64,000 bases of DNA, from the NCBI RefSeq assembly GCF_000619825.1, contig NZ_KK211036.1:729369-793368 (forward strand), given 5' to 3'. A program made the translations under genes and the position numbers. Origin of the DNA: Prevotella sp. MA2016. GTDB lineage: Bacteria; Bacteroidota; Bacteroidia; Bacteroidales; Bacteroidaceae. The notes below the pieces were generated by a model. The model did no database searches. It was not told where the DNA came from and was given only the letters and a program-made list of their open reading frames with translations. Positions 35,955 through 43,826 of the stretch are shown one piece after another. Position 1 is the first letter of the stretch, and every line of letters starts with the position of its first letter.

Positions 35955-36626
35955 ATGAAACGGACATTAGAAGTATGTACTGGCAATATGGCCAGTGTGA
36001 TTGCAGCTGCTGAGGGTGGTGCTGAGCGTATCGAGCTCTGCACAGCTTTGGCACTGGGTGGTGTCACCCCTACCCTTGGTATGATGAAATGGATTCGCCA
36101 GCAGTATCCTGAACTGAAGATTCAGGTGCTCATCCGCTCACGCGAGGGCGATTTTGTGTATAACAAGGCCGACCTTGAGGCTATGCTCGAAGATATCCGT
36201 CTGTCGCTGCCTTACTGCGATGGTATCGTATGCGGCGCGCTCACTGCCGATGGCGACATCGATGTAGAGGCCCTGAAGCTGATGGTAGAGGCATCTGGCG
36301 ACAAGCCTTTCACCTTCCATCGCGCTTTCGACCGCTGCCGCGACCCCAAGCAGGCACTCGAGCAGATTATCGCTGCCGGCTGTGCCCGCATCCTCACCTC
36401 AGGTCAGCAGCCATCGGCTGAGGCAGGCATCCCCCTGCTGCGCCAGTTGGTTGACCAGGCCGCTGGTCGCATCATCATCATGCCAGGCGGCGGCGTTACC
36501 ACAAAAAATGCCCGCCTGATCATCGACCAGACGGGCTGTATGGAAATCCACGGTTCATTTTCGGCAGGCAGTGGTGTCACCAGTGCCGACGACGTGAAAT
36601 ACGTGCTTTCTACAATTGACGAATAA
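35955..36626 (+). CDS. cutC: CutC family protein
   Basis: A 223-aa TIM-barrel protein of the CutC family, originally linked to copper tolerance in E. coli though its biochemical role is unsettled. Signatures are MKRTLEVCTGNMASVIAAAEGGAERIELC-type N-terminus, IQVLIRSREGDFVY, FTFHRAFDRCRDP and ILTSGQQPSA. No signal peptide, cytoplasmic. It is the last gene of operon C, 28 bp after GH92; association with glycosidase operons in Bacteroidetes suggests a sugar-related function, which is only inference. Its 3' end overlaps the convergent transglutaminase-like gene by 17 bp. Confidence 0.92.
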   Translation: MKRTLEVCTGNMASVIAAAEGGAERIELCTALALGGVTPTLGMMKWIRQQYPELKIQVLIRSREGDFVYNKADLEAMLEDIRLSLPYCDGIVCGALTADGDIDVEALKLMVEASGDKPFTFHRAFDRCRDPKQALEQIIAAGCARILTSGQQPSAEAGIPLLRQLVDQAAGRIIIMPGGGVTTKNARLIIDQTGCMEIHGSFSAGSGVTSADDVKYVLSTIDE

Positions 36627-39024
36627 CCTTCAGCAGCTGCTCACCCAGATTGATGGTGTAGCCTTGCTGAACGAATACCACGCGATTGAACGAATCGCAA
36701 ATAAGGAATACAGGGAGTGCCGGGCTCTGCAGTTTCATCTGCTGCCACACTTCCTGTTTTATTTTTCCGTCGATATCCGTACCCCAAACCACAGTGTTGG
36801 GCAGCATCTTCGAGAACTCAGCAAAGTTGAAGCGCTGTGCCTCATCGGCATTCTGGAACAGGAAAATCATCTTTCTACCCCACTCCTCAAACTGCTGCTT
36901 ATACACAGCGATGTCGCGCATAGCGTGGTTGGTAGGCTCCTGATTAGGTGCCACGATAGCCACCACGTAATAGCCGCGACCAGTAGTAGAAAGCAGACTC
37001 TTATCGCTATCGGTAGCTTTGTCGTGATAGATATCCTCGGCATTCAGCGACCCAATCACCTGCACATCCTCCTGATTCTCGCGCAGGGCATAGCTGATGG
37101 TGGTGTCGCCATTCAAGGTGAAGCGCTTCATCTGCGCCAGCACCTTACCGCTGGCCATACGCACACCTGTGGTGAGGATATACTCGCCCTTGTCCAACTC
37201 CTGTCCCGGGGTAAAATCTTTCTGTGTAGCCTCCTCAGGGAAGGTCTGCAACTGCAGGCGTCCGTCCACCAGCTTGCTCAGTGTGAAGTGGATGTAGTAC
37301 TTAGGATTGTCATTATGTGCCGAAAGCTTGTAGTCCAAGCGAAGCTTGGGCAATTGACAATTAGGCTCTTCACTATGAACTGTATTAAAGGCATCTATCC
37401 AGCGGGCGTCGGCGTAGTACTGGGGCTTGCCGTTCACTTCGTTGATACGGGCGGGCATGCCTAAGCTGCGGGCCACAGACACGAAAAAGATGTTACGTCC
37501 CAGCTCGTCGGTCAGCTTCTCGCGATACACGCTCATAGGCTGCATGCGCAGTCCCTGAGGGTTGTGATCATTGTCCAGCTTGATGTGCTTATTGCACCAC
37601 GCCTCCAGCTCGGCAGGCGATTTGATGGCAGCCATCTCCTTGCGGAAGAAAGCCTTGTAAGGTGTGAGCCACTCCAGCTCTACGCGGGGGCACAACACAT
37701 ACTTCAGATAGATATCCGATGTGTCAACAGCGGCCACCTGATTGTCCTTCAGCACAGCCAGCTCCACGTCGCGCAGGTCTTTCTTCGACAGCACGCCGAG
37801 CAGTTTCTGAGCCATCAACTTGTTGGGCGCCTCGTCCAGGAACTGCTGGATGGTGCGATGATTGCCGCGCCAGTCCTCTACAGGCATAGTGGCCTCGTAA
37901 GCATGACGGATACTGTCCTCGATAGCCATACGGCGGTTGTTCTCAGCACGCTGCTCGGGGGTTACCAGTGGCAACTGTCCGCTCACGGGTGGTGGCACGA
38001 TGTCGAGATCGGCCACAGCAGCTATCTGCTTGCCATCCAACTGCACCTTCACAGCCTTGTCCTTACCAAACGACACCTTGCGGGTGGCCACCTTGCCATC
38101 CTTCGATACCCACAGCAGCATGTCGCCACGCCCTGCTGTGAGCGATGTGTAGCCCTTGGCATCGGTAGTCTTGTCGGCCACGGTGAAGAACTCGGCATAG
38201 TTATACAACTTAAACTCCACGCGCGCGCCTTTCACGGGCTTGCCCTTGGCGTCAACCACGCTCACCTCAACCTTAGCCGTTGGTGCATAGTGGTCTATCA
38301 CGTTGATCTCTGTGTAGCAAGGTGTTACGCTCATCACCTCCTCTGGTCCGTCGTAGTTGCCGAAGGCCTTGGTGTGCATCAGCATGCCGCGCGATGCGCT
38401 CTCGTTAAACCATCCCAGGTTGAGCACTGGCTCAGGCTCGCAGGCACCCAGGAAGTACCATTGGCCGTCGGCCCACGCCTCTACCCATGCATGGTTATCA
38501 TCGGTATGCGCCCAACGAGGCGTATAAACCTGGCGGGCAGGGATACCCACAGCACGCAGCGCAGCCACCGTAAAGGTACTCTGCTCGCCGCAGCGACCAT
38601 AAGCCGTGCGCAGGGTGGCCAGCGGACTGCTGGTACGCCCGTCAGAAGGGCGATAGGTCACGTGCTCGTGGCACCAGTGGTTCACTTCGAGGATGGCATC
38701 CTTCATGCTCAACTTCTCTACACGTGGCTTCAGCGCCTTGTAGAACACCTCGCGACTCATGTCCAGATTCTCGTTGTTCACACGCACGGGCACCACAAAA
38801 TGGCGGAACTCCCTTTCGGGCACCGTCTTTCCCCATGGCATAGCAGCCTTAGCCTCGAGGGCCAGGGCCACGTTGTTTTCATAAAACTCACGCGAGTAGT
38901 CGGTTTTGTCGGGTTGTGGCATAAACTGGTAAAGGAATGCCACATAATCTTCGCGTGTTGGCGTCTGTGCCTGCATGCACAAGGCGCCCAAAAGTAGTGT
39001 TACGATAGTTAGTTTTTTCTGCAT
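36610..39024 (-). CDS. Secreted transglutaminase-like protein with thioredoxin-fold tail
   Basis: 804 aa with signal peptide MQKKLTIVTLLLGALCMQAQ. A transglutaminase-like domain (about 60-230) has YGRCGEQSTFTVAALRAVG (Cys145), DDNHAWVEAW (His178) and WYFLGACEPEP. At the position where transglutaminases and PNGases have the third residue Asp (W+4) this protein has Gly193, followed by the Cys-Glu seen in PNGases. A carboxypeptidase-regulatory-like Ig domain follows (about 250-335), then a second, degenerate TG-like domain around 410-540 (GRNIFFVSVARSLGMPARI, no Cys), and a thioredoxin-like C-terminus (about 700-804) without CxxC. It lies 13 bp after tyrA on the same strand. Function unknown; it may be a structural or amide-processing protein. 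Confidence 0.8.
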   Translation of the reverse strand: MQKKLTIVTLLLGALCMQAQTPTREDYVAFLYQFMPQPDKTDYSREFYENNVALALEAKAAMPWGKTVPEREFRHFVVPVRVNNENLDMSREVFYKALKPRVEKLSMKDAILEVNHWCHEHVTYRPSDGRTSSPLATLRTAYGRCGEQSTFTVAALRAVGIPARQVYTPRWAHTDDNHAWVEAWADGQWYFLGACEPEPVLNLGWFNESASRGMLMHTKAFGNYDGPEEVMSVTPCYTEINVIDHYAPTAKVEVSVVDAKGKPVKGARVEFKLYNYAEFFTVADKTTDAKGYTSLTAGRGDMLLWVSKDGKVATRKVSFGKDKAVKVQLDGKQIAAVADLDIVPPPVSGQLPLVTPEQRAENNRRMAIEDSIRHAYEATMPVEDWRGNHRTIQQFLDEAPNKLMAQKLLGVLSKKDLRDVELAVLKDNQVAAVDTSDIYLKYVLCPRVELEWLTPYKAFFRKEMAAIKSPAELEAWCNKHIKLDNDHNPQGLRMQPMSVYREKLTDELGRNIFFVSVARSLGMPARINEVNGKPQYYADARWIDAFNTVHSEEPNCQLPKLRLDYKLSAHNDNPKYYIHFTLSKLVDGRLQLQTFPEEATQKDFTPGQELDKGEYILTTGVRMASGKVLAQMKRFTLNGDTTISYALRENQEDVQVIGSLNAEDIYHDKATDSDKSLLSTTGRGYYVVAIVAPNQEPTNHAMRDIAVYKQQFEEWGRKMIFLFQNADEAQRFNFAEFSKMLPNTVVWGTDIDGKIKQEVWQQMKLQSPALPVFLICDSFNRVVFVQQGYTINLGEQLLKVIRQL
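37350..37383. repeat. CAATTGACAATT/TTCACTATGAACTGT repeat inside the transglutaminase-like gene
   Basis: Spacer-like sequence translated as TVHSEEPNCQLP in the degenerate second TG domain. Confidence 0.5.
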
Positions 39025-39037
39025 AAAGTATATTTAG

Positions 39038-39832
39038 TTAGCGTTTAATTTCGATGTCGCGTTTCACGTTATCGCGAATTTTTGTCAGATAGCCCTTCAT
39101 ACCCTGAGCATCCTTCTGGTCGATAATCTCCAGCAGTTCCTTCAGCTCCGTACGAATCTGCGCCACCTGATCGTGGGTGTAGGGATTGAATAGTATTTCC
39201 TGCAGCAGGTAGTCGTCTTCGTTCAGCACGCCCTTTGCTATGCGCATGTGGCGCTTAAAGGTGGTGCCTGGCGCATCCTGATGCTTCATCACAGCCGCAA
39301 ACACGAATGTGCTGACGAAAGGAATCGACAGCGAGTAGGCCACCGTTTTGTCGTGTTCCTCAAAGCTGTACTCGTAGATGTTCAGTCCCAGTTTGCTGTA
39401 CAGGTCCTTGAAGAAGCAGCGTCCCAGCGTGTCGCCCTCGCTGATGATGATAGCGTTCTCCTCAGAGAGCTGCTGCAGATTGGCGAAGGTAGGACCAAAC
39501 ATGGGGTGCGTAGAAACGTAGCGCATGCCTGTCTTTTCGTAAAAATCTTTCAAGTCTGTTTTTACGCTCGAAATATCACTGATGATACAGTTCTTTGGCA
39601 GATAAGGTATCACCTCTTCAAACACCGGTATGGTGTATTTCAGTGTCACGGCGTTGATGAGCAGTTCTGGCTCAAACGCCTTAATCTCTTCGTACGAGGT
39701 GAAGCGCTGACAGTTGTAGGTGAAGCGCATGCGTTTGGCATCGCGCTCGTACACAGCCACCTCGTGGTCGAAACTCAGCAGGTCGATGAAGAACGATCCC
39801 ATCTTTCCTGCTCCCATTACTAATATTTTCAT
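39038..39832 (-). CDS. tyrA: Prephenate dehydrogenase TyrA
   Basis: Oxidatively decarboxylates prephenate to 4-hydroxyphenylpyruvate, the tyrosine branch. The 264-aa protein begins with the NAD-binding MKILVMGAGKMGSFFIDLL and has ISDISSVKTDLKDFYEK and STHPMFGPTFANLQ, the latter containing the conserved catalytic His. No fused chorismate mutase; that activity is on the preceding DAHP synthase. Last aromatic gene of the pheA operon, 38 bp after it. Confidence 0.94.
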   Translation of the reverse strand: MKILVMGAGKMGSFFIDLLSFDHEVAVYERDAKRMRFTYNCQRFTSYEEIKAFEPELLINAVTLKYTIPVFEEVIPYLPKNCIISDISSVKTDLKDFYEKTGMRYVSTHPMFGPTFANLQQLSEENAIIISEGDTLGRCFFKDLYSKLGLNIYEYSFEEHDKTVAYSLSIPFVSTFVFAAVMKHQDAPGTTFKRHMRIAKGVLNEDDYLLQEILFNPYTHDQVAQIRTELKELLEIIDQKDAQGMKGYLTKIRDNVKRDIEIKR

Positions 39833-39835
39833 TTA

Positions 39836-39868
39836 GAATGTAAAAAATAGAAAATGTAACAATGTAAA
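39836..39868. repeat. AATGTAAAAA spacer repeat
   Basis: Three imperfect AATGTAAAAA/AATGTAACA units fill the gap between DAHP synthase and tyrA. Confidence 0.6.
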
Positions 39869-39870
39869 AA

Positions 39871-40935
39871 TTACTTGTTGATGATTTCAATCTGCTGACG
39901 AACGCTCTCTTCGTGGATGTTCTCGAACACGTGGGCCACGAACTCAGGGTCCATGCCGCAGAGCGAACCCTGCGCACCACGCTTGTTCAGAATCTCGTTG
40001 TAGCGGTTAGACTGCAGCACGGTCATGTTGTGCTCCTTCTTATACTGACCAATCTCACGGCACACGCGCATACGCTTGGCCAGGAGGTCCATCAACTGGT
40101 TGTCGAGCTCGTCGATCTGCTTACGCAACTGTGTGATGCCCTCGGTAGTGGTGTTCTCGTCGCGAATCACCAGCAGCGAGAGGATATAGTCAAGCACGTC
40201 GGGTGTCACCTGCTGTTTGGCGTCGCTCCAAGCCTTGTCAGGATCGCAGTGGCTCTCCACAATCAGTCCGTCGAATCCCAGGTCCATAGCCTGCTGACAC
40301 AGAGGTGCTACCAGCTCGCGGCGTCCACCGATATGTGAGGGGTCGCTGATGATAGGCAGTTCGGGAATACGGCGACGTAACTCTATGGGAATCTGCCACA
40401 TAGGTGCGTTGCGATAAATCTTTTGTTCGTAGCTTGAGAAACCGCGATGGATGGCTCCCAGACGCTTGATGCCTGCCTGATTGATACGCTCCAAAGCACC
40501 AATCCAGAGCTCCAGGTCGGGGTTCACGGGGTTCTTTACGAACACGGGAATATCCACGCCCTTCAGCGAGTCGGCGATGGCCTGCATGGCAAATGGGTTG
40601 GCCGACGTACGTGCACCAATCCACAGGATGTCAACCCCGTGCTTCAGGCACAGCTCCACGTGCTCAGGTGTAGCCACCTCGGTAGAAACCAGCATCTTGG
40701 TTTCCTTCTTCACCTGCTCCAGCCACACCAGCGCGGGCTCGCCGTGACCCTCGAAGCCGCCTGGCTTGGTACGTGGTTTCCACACACCAGCGCGGAAGTT
40801 ATGGCAGCCCTTCATAGCCAGCTGCTTAGCGGTTGTCATCACTTGTTCCTCAGTCTCAGCACTGCAAGGTCCTGCAATCACTAAGGGACGTTCGTTGTCA
40901 CTCGGTAAATTCAAAGGTGATAATTCTAATTCCAT
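39871..40935 (-). CDS. DAHP synthase (type I beta)-chorismate mutase fusion
   Basis: 354-aa bifunctional enzyme. Residues 1-260 are a 3-deoxy-7-phosphoheptulonate synthase of the KDO8P-like class (VIAGPCSAETEEQV, RAGVWKPRTKPGGFEG, WQIPIELRR, IISDPSHIGGRRELV). Residues about 265-354 are an AroQ-type chorismate mutase (ITQLRKQIDELDNQLMDLLAKRM). It catalyses the first committed step of aromatic synthesis and the branch-point reaction that feeds pheA and tyrA. An upstream in-frame start at 40965 was rejected in favour of ATG 40935 (MELELSPLNLPS). The fused mutase may act as a feedback sensor, as known for such fusions. Confidence 0.94.
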   Translation of the reverse strand: MELELSPLNLPSDNERPLVIAGPCSAETEEQVMTTAKQLAMKGCHNFRAGVWKPRTKPGGFEGHGEPALVWLEQVKKETKMLVSTEVATPEHVELCLKHGVDILWIGARTSANPFAMQAIADSLKGVDIPVFVKNPVNPDLELWIGALERINQAGIKRLGAIHRGFSSYEQKIYRNAPMWQIPIELRRRIPELPIISDPSHIGGRRELVAPLCQQAMDLGFDGLIVESHCDPDKAWSDAKQQVTPDVLDYILSLLVIRDENTTTEGITQLRKQIDELDNQLMDLLAKRMRVCREIGQYKKEHNMTVLQSNRYNEILNKRGAQGSLCGMDPEFVAHVFENIHEESVRQQIEIINK

Positions 40936-41017
40936 AATCCTTATTCTTTTTGATAATAAGAACATAAGTACATATTTTTCAATCTGCTATTATGTCCTTA
41001 AAACCTTATGTTTCTTT

Positions 41018-41057
41018 TGTTCTTTTTATCTAATATTATTCTGTTCTTTTTATCTAA
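41018..41057. repeat. Duplicated 16-bp segment at the aminotransferase 3' end
   Basis: TGTTCTTTTTATCTAA occurs at 41018-41033 and 41042-41057; the second copy contains the stop codon of the aminotransferase gene, so the gene end has been tandemly duplicated into the spacer. Confidence 0.75.
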
Positions 41058-42225
41058 AACAATTAGTGATTCGTTCGAGTGCCTGCTTGATTTTCTCTTC
41101 TTTGGCACAGAGCGAGATGCGGATGTAGCGGGCACCGTTAGAGCCGAAGATGAAGCCTGGCGTGATAAACACACGCGCCTCATGAAGCACACGCTCCGTC
41201 AAGTCCTCCACGTTCTCGATGCTCTCTGGTATTTTTCCCCAGAGAAACATACCCACCTGGTTCTTATCGTAAGTGCAGCCCAGCGCATCCATGATACGCT
41301 CAGCCCACTGTCGGCGGCGTGCATAGGTTGCGATGTTAGCCTCGCGGTGCCAAGCCTCGTCGTTCTGCAGCGCCTCGGCAGCAGCCAACTGTATGCCGCG
41401 GAAGGTACCACTCTCTATGTTCGACTGCACCTTCAGTATCCACTGTATGAACTGCGCATTCGAGATACACATGCCCACGCGCCAGCCCGGCATGTTATGA
41501 CTCTTCGACATCGAGTTGAACTCGATACAGCAGTCTTTGGCGCCAGGCACCTGCATGATGCTCAGATGCTCCTCGCTCAGGATAAACGAGTAAGGATTAT
41601 CGTTCACCACCACGATGCCGTGCTCCTGGGCAAACTTCACCAGTCGCTCGTAGGTCTCCATGCGTGCGCGGCCGCCTGTAGGCATATTAGGATAGTTGGT
41701 CCACATCAGTTTCACGCGCGTGAGGTCCATCTTCTCCAGCTCCTCAAAGTCGGGCTGCCATCCGTTGTCCTCGCGCAGGTTGTAGTTCACTATCTTTGCC
41801 CCCAGAATCTTGCTCAGCGATGTGTAGGTGGGATAGCCAGGATTGGGCACCAGCACCTCGTCGCCAGGGTTCACAAAGGCCAGCGTCACGTGCAGTATGC
41901 CCTCTTTCGAACCTATCAGCGGCAGCAGCTCGCTCTTGTCGTCAAGCTCCACGCCATACCAGCGCTTGTAGAACTGAGCCATAGCCTTGCGCAGCTCGGG
42001 CGTACCCTGAGTGGGCTGATAGCCGTGCGCATCGGCCTGATGAGCCACCTCGCACAGCTTGTTCACCGTCTGCTCCGATGGTGGCATGTCGGGACTGCCG
42101 ATAGCCAGCGAGATGATATCCTTGCCTTCGGCATTCAACTGTGCCACCTCCTTCAGTTTTCTGCTGAAGTAGTATTCCTGTACCAGACTCAGCCTGGCTG
42201 CAGGTTCAATTGGTTTGTTTGCCAT
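41050..42225 (-). CDS. PLP-dependent class I/II aminotransferase (aromatic)
   Basis: 391 aa. The PLP lysine (about Lys241) is in FNSMSKSHNMPGWRVG; NYPNMPTGG and VVNDNPYSF are cofactor-contact motifs and YIRISLCAKEEKIKQALERI is the C-terminus. Lies between pheA (20-bp overlap) and DAHP synthase, so it most likely transaminates phenylpyruvate and 4-hydroxyphenylpyruvate. The sequence resembles LL-diaminopimelate/aspartate-type aminotransferases, so exact substrate range is inferred from the operon. Confidence 0.9.
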   Translation of the reverse strand: MANKPIEPAARLSLVQEYYFSRKLKEVAQLNAEGKDIISLAIGSPDMPPSEQTVNKLCEVAHQADAHGYQPTQGTPELRKAMAQFYKRWYGVELDDKSELLPLIGSKEGILHVTLAFVNPGDEVLVPNPGYPTYTSLSKILGAKIVNYNLREDNGWQPDFEELEKMDLTRVKLMWTNYPNMPTGGRARMETYERLVKFAQEHGIVVVNDNPYSFILSEEHLSIMQVPGAKDCCIEFNSMSKSHNMPGWRVGMCISNAQFIQWILKVQSNIESGTFRGIQLAAAEALQNDEAWHREANIATYARRRQWAERIMDALGCTYDKNQVGMFLWGKIPESIENVEDLTERVLHEARVFITPGFIFGSNGARYIRISLCAKEEKIKQALERITNCFR

Positions 42226-43048
42226 CTTTATATTCTCCTAAAATTTTTAATGCTTTGGTTAGCGGGATGATTGCGTCCACCGCCTGTCGGTAGCGCGTCA
42301 GGTCGTCATACATCACATCCACGTAGAACAGATATTCCCACTCCTTGCCGATGATGGGCAGACTCTGAATCTTTGTGAGGTTGATGTGATAGAATGAGAG
42401 AATGGCCAGCACGTGGGCCAGCGAGCCCTGCTCGTGAGGCAGTGAGAACACGATGCTACTCTTGTTGGCCTCGGTCAGCGGTCGCAGCATGTCGGCCTTG
42501 TTAGGATTGCTCACCACCAGGAATCGGGTGAAGTTGTGCTTGTTGTCCTCGATATGGTCTTCCAGCACCTTCAGTCCGTACAGCTTGGCAGCCTCGGCAT
42601 GGCAGATGGCTGCCCATCCGCGCTTCTGGCCTTCGGCTATCATCTTCGCACTACCAGCGGTATCCTCGGCCTCCACATTCTTCAGCTGCGGGTGCTGCGC
42701 CAGGAAGTTACGACACTGCATCAGCGCCACGGGGTGCGAGTGCACCTCGGTGATGGTGTCCCAGTCGTCTTCAGGCAGACAGCAGATGCTGTGGGTGATG
42801 TGCAGCTTATGCTCGCCCACGATGGTGGTACCACTGTCGCGCAGCAGCTCATAGTTATGCAGCAAACTGCCGGCTATGGTATTTTCGATGGCCAGCATGC
42901 CAATCATCGTTGGGTCTTGCTGCATCTCGCTGAACACCTGTTCGAAGGTGTTACAGCAGATAAGCTGTATCTGTTCACCCTCAAAATACAGGTGCGCCGC
43001 TATATCGTGAAACGACCCGATCAATCCTTGTATTGCAATTCTCTTCAT
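42206..43048 (-). CDS. pheA: Prephenate dehydratase PheA
   Basis: Converts prephenate to phenylpyruvate. The 280-aa protein has the dehydratase domain (1-180; IAIQGLIGSFHDIAAHLYF, AIENTIAGSLLHNYELLRD, NFTRFLVV with the conserved Thr-Arg-Phe) and an ACT domain (190-275). In the ACT domain the Phe-binding GALV and ESRP motifs of feedback-inhibited enzymes read GSLA and QSLP, so allosteric control by Phe may be weak. That would fit control by the upstream attenuator. First gene of the aromatic operon. Confidence 0.94.
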   Translation of the reverse strand: MKRIAIQGLIGSFHDIAAHLYFEGEQIQLICCNTFEQVFSEMQQDPTMIGMLAIENTIAGSLLHNYELLRDSGTTIVGEHKLHITHSICCLPEDDWDTITEVHSHPVALMQCRNFLAQHPQLKNVEAEDTAGSAKMIAEGQKRGWAAICHAEAAKLYGLKVLEDHIEDNKHNFTRFLVVSNPNKADMLRPLTEANKSSIVFSLPHEQGSLAHVLAILSFYHINLTKIQSLPIIGKEWEYLFYVDVMYDDLTRYRQAVDAIIPLTKALKILGEYKDGKQTN

Positions 43049-43071
43049 ATCTAAATCTTCTATTTAAAAAT

Positions 43072-43102
43072 GAACCCCGTCTCACCTAAGTGAAGCGGGG
43101 TC
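43072..43102 (-). terminator. Attenuator terminator in the pheA leader
   Basis: In the minus-strand RNA ACCCCGCTTCAC pairs with GTGAGACGGGGT (11 of 12 positions, one of them G-U) around a 4-nt loop, then TCATTTTTAA. It lies 24 bp before the pheA ATG, downstream of a leader peptide. Confidence 0.75.
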
Positions 43103-43104
43103 AT

Positions 43105-43141
43105 ATTTCAATTTTTCAATTTTTAATTCTTCAATTCTTAA
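43105..43141. repeat. AATTTTTC/AATTCTT spacer repeat in the pheA leader
   Basis: Repeated 9-bp TTCAATTTT units; they form the loop between the two antiterminator arms. Confidence 0.6.
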
Positions 43142-43190
43142 TTACGACAACCCGCTTCACAGTTCTCTGCAAAGTAAAAATAAAAGCCAT
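43131..43190 (-). CDS. pheA operon leader peptide
   Basis: A 19-codon ORF with ATG start reads MAFIFTLQRTVKRVVVIKN. Phe codons are at positions 3 and 5. Codons 11-14 (GTG AAG CGG G, plus 43151-43160) are perfectly complementary over 10 nt to the 5' arm of the terminator (43090-43099). A ribosome stalled at the Phe codons would leave this segment free to form the antiterminator; a moving ribosome would cover it and let the terminator form. It lies about 95 nt after the promoter of the operon and 83 nt before pheA. Confidence 0.75.
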   Translation of the reverse strand: MAFIFTLQRTVKRVVVIKN

Positions 43191-43289
43191 AAAACCAAAT
43201 ATTCGACATTGTCATAACTTCAAATTTTTATTTTTATATTTTTATTCTTTTATTTTTTTATTCTTTTACTTTTTAATCGTTTTCGGCTG

Positions 43290-43320
43290 CAAAAGTATAG
43301 TATTTTTGCGAAATAAACAA
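43290..43320 (-). promoter_or_regulatory. Promoter of the pheA operon
   Basis: Minus strand TACTTTTG (43290-43297) with CTTG about 23 bp upstream (43318-43321). The predicted transcript has a leader of roughly 235 nt before pheA. Confidence 0.65.
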
Positions 43321-43461
43321 GAAAAATGGCAGAAATTTTGCGATTTCAGCCACAATTTGTTATTTTTCGCCCACAAATGCTACCTTGTGGCGATTTTGTT
43401 TTTGTCCTTAATAGAATAAATATACGCAATTAACATATACATATAGGTATATATAAAAAAG
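43321..43461. other. AT-rich intergenic stretch
   Basis: No gene seen. It holds an inverted GCCACAA/TTGTGGC pair (43349-43355, 43385-43391) and a 17-bp TACCTTGTGGCGATTTT (43381-43397) that recurs at 44134-44150, overlapping the end of the second 38-bp repeat. Confidence 0.6.
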
Positions 43462-43497
43462 AACTTACGGAGACTTGTAATCTCCGTAAGTTTTTCT
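43462..43497. terminator. Bidirectional terminator after the DUF2442 gene
   Basis: Perfect 12-bp stem AACTTACGGAGA/TCTCCGTAAGTT with 7-nt loop, flanked by A6 and T-rich sequence. It would end the minus-strand DUF4160-DUF2442 transcript. Confidence 0.85.
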
Positions 43498-43529
43498 TTT
43501 TTAGGCATTGATAAAGCTTACCTTGTGGC
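43492..43529. repeat. 38-bp direct repeat, copy 1
   Basis: Perfect match over 38 bp with 44107-44144, begins TTTTCTTTTTTAGGCATTGA and ends CTTACCTTGTGGC. Seven bases from the DUF2442 stop codon. Confidence 0.9.
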
Positions 43530-43535
43530 ATTATT

Positions 43536-43826
43536 TTACGCCTCTACGAAGTCCAGTGCATTTCGCTTGATTACAAGTGGATAGCGTTCTGGGTGCTGGA
43601 GGCTCTCGATTTCGAGATCAACATCGAGGTCAGGCCACTCAATAGCTTCGGGTCCGCACATCTGCACGTTAAGCACACTGCGAATGGGCGCATCCTGCAT
43701 CCATGGGATACGGTTATACGACAGGAAATAGTCATGTCCCAGCACAGAAAGCATGATGCCCTGAGCGTTAATCATCAATACGCTTACCGATGTGCTGGTG
43801 GAATTGTTCTTTGAAGTCGTCTGCAT
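43536..43826 (-). CDS. DUF2442 domain protein
   Basis: 96 aa. The segment GIMLSVLGHDYFLSYNRIPWMQDAPIRSVLNVQMCGPEAIEWPDLDVDLEIESL follows the DUF2442 pattern (short beta-strands, then IxWPxLDxDL near the end). Function of the family is unknown. It overlaps the DUF4160 gene by 59 bp if translation begins at 43826, or by 11 bp from the internal ATG at 43778. DUF4160 and DUF2442 genes commonly occur as neighbours, and toxin-antitoxin roles have been suggested for such pairs; this is not established here. Confidence 0.8.
   Translation of the reverse strand: MQTTSKNNSTSTSVSVLMINAQGIMLSVLGHDYFLSYNRIPWMQDAPIRSVLNVQMCGPEAIEWPDLDVDLEIESLQHPERYPLVIKRNALDFVEA

Noticed and set aside
37564..38997. Long plus-strand ORF antisense to the transglutaminase-like gene (477 codons)
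   Set aside because: His/Leu/Gln-rich shadow of a well-supported gene with signal peptide and domains on the minus strand.
41008..42270. Long plus-strand ORF antisense to the aminotransferase gene (420 codons)
   Set aside because: Shadow frame; the minus strand encodes a clear PLP enzyme.
43072..43102. Reading the hairpin before pheA only as a terminator for the upstream DUF2442 transcript
   Set aside because: That transcript already has a strong terminator at 43462, and a separate promoter, leader ORF and antiterminator pairing lie between.
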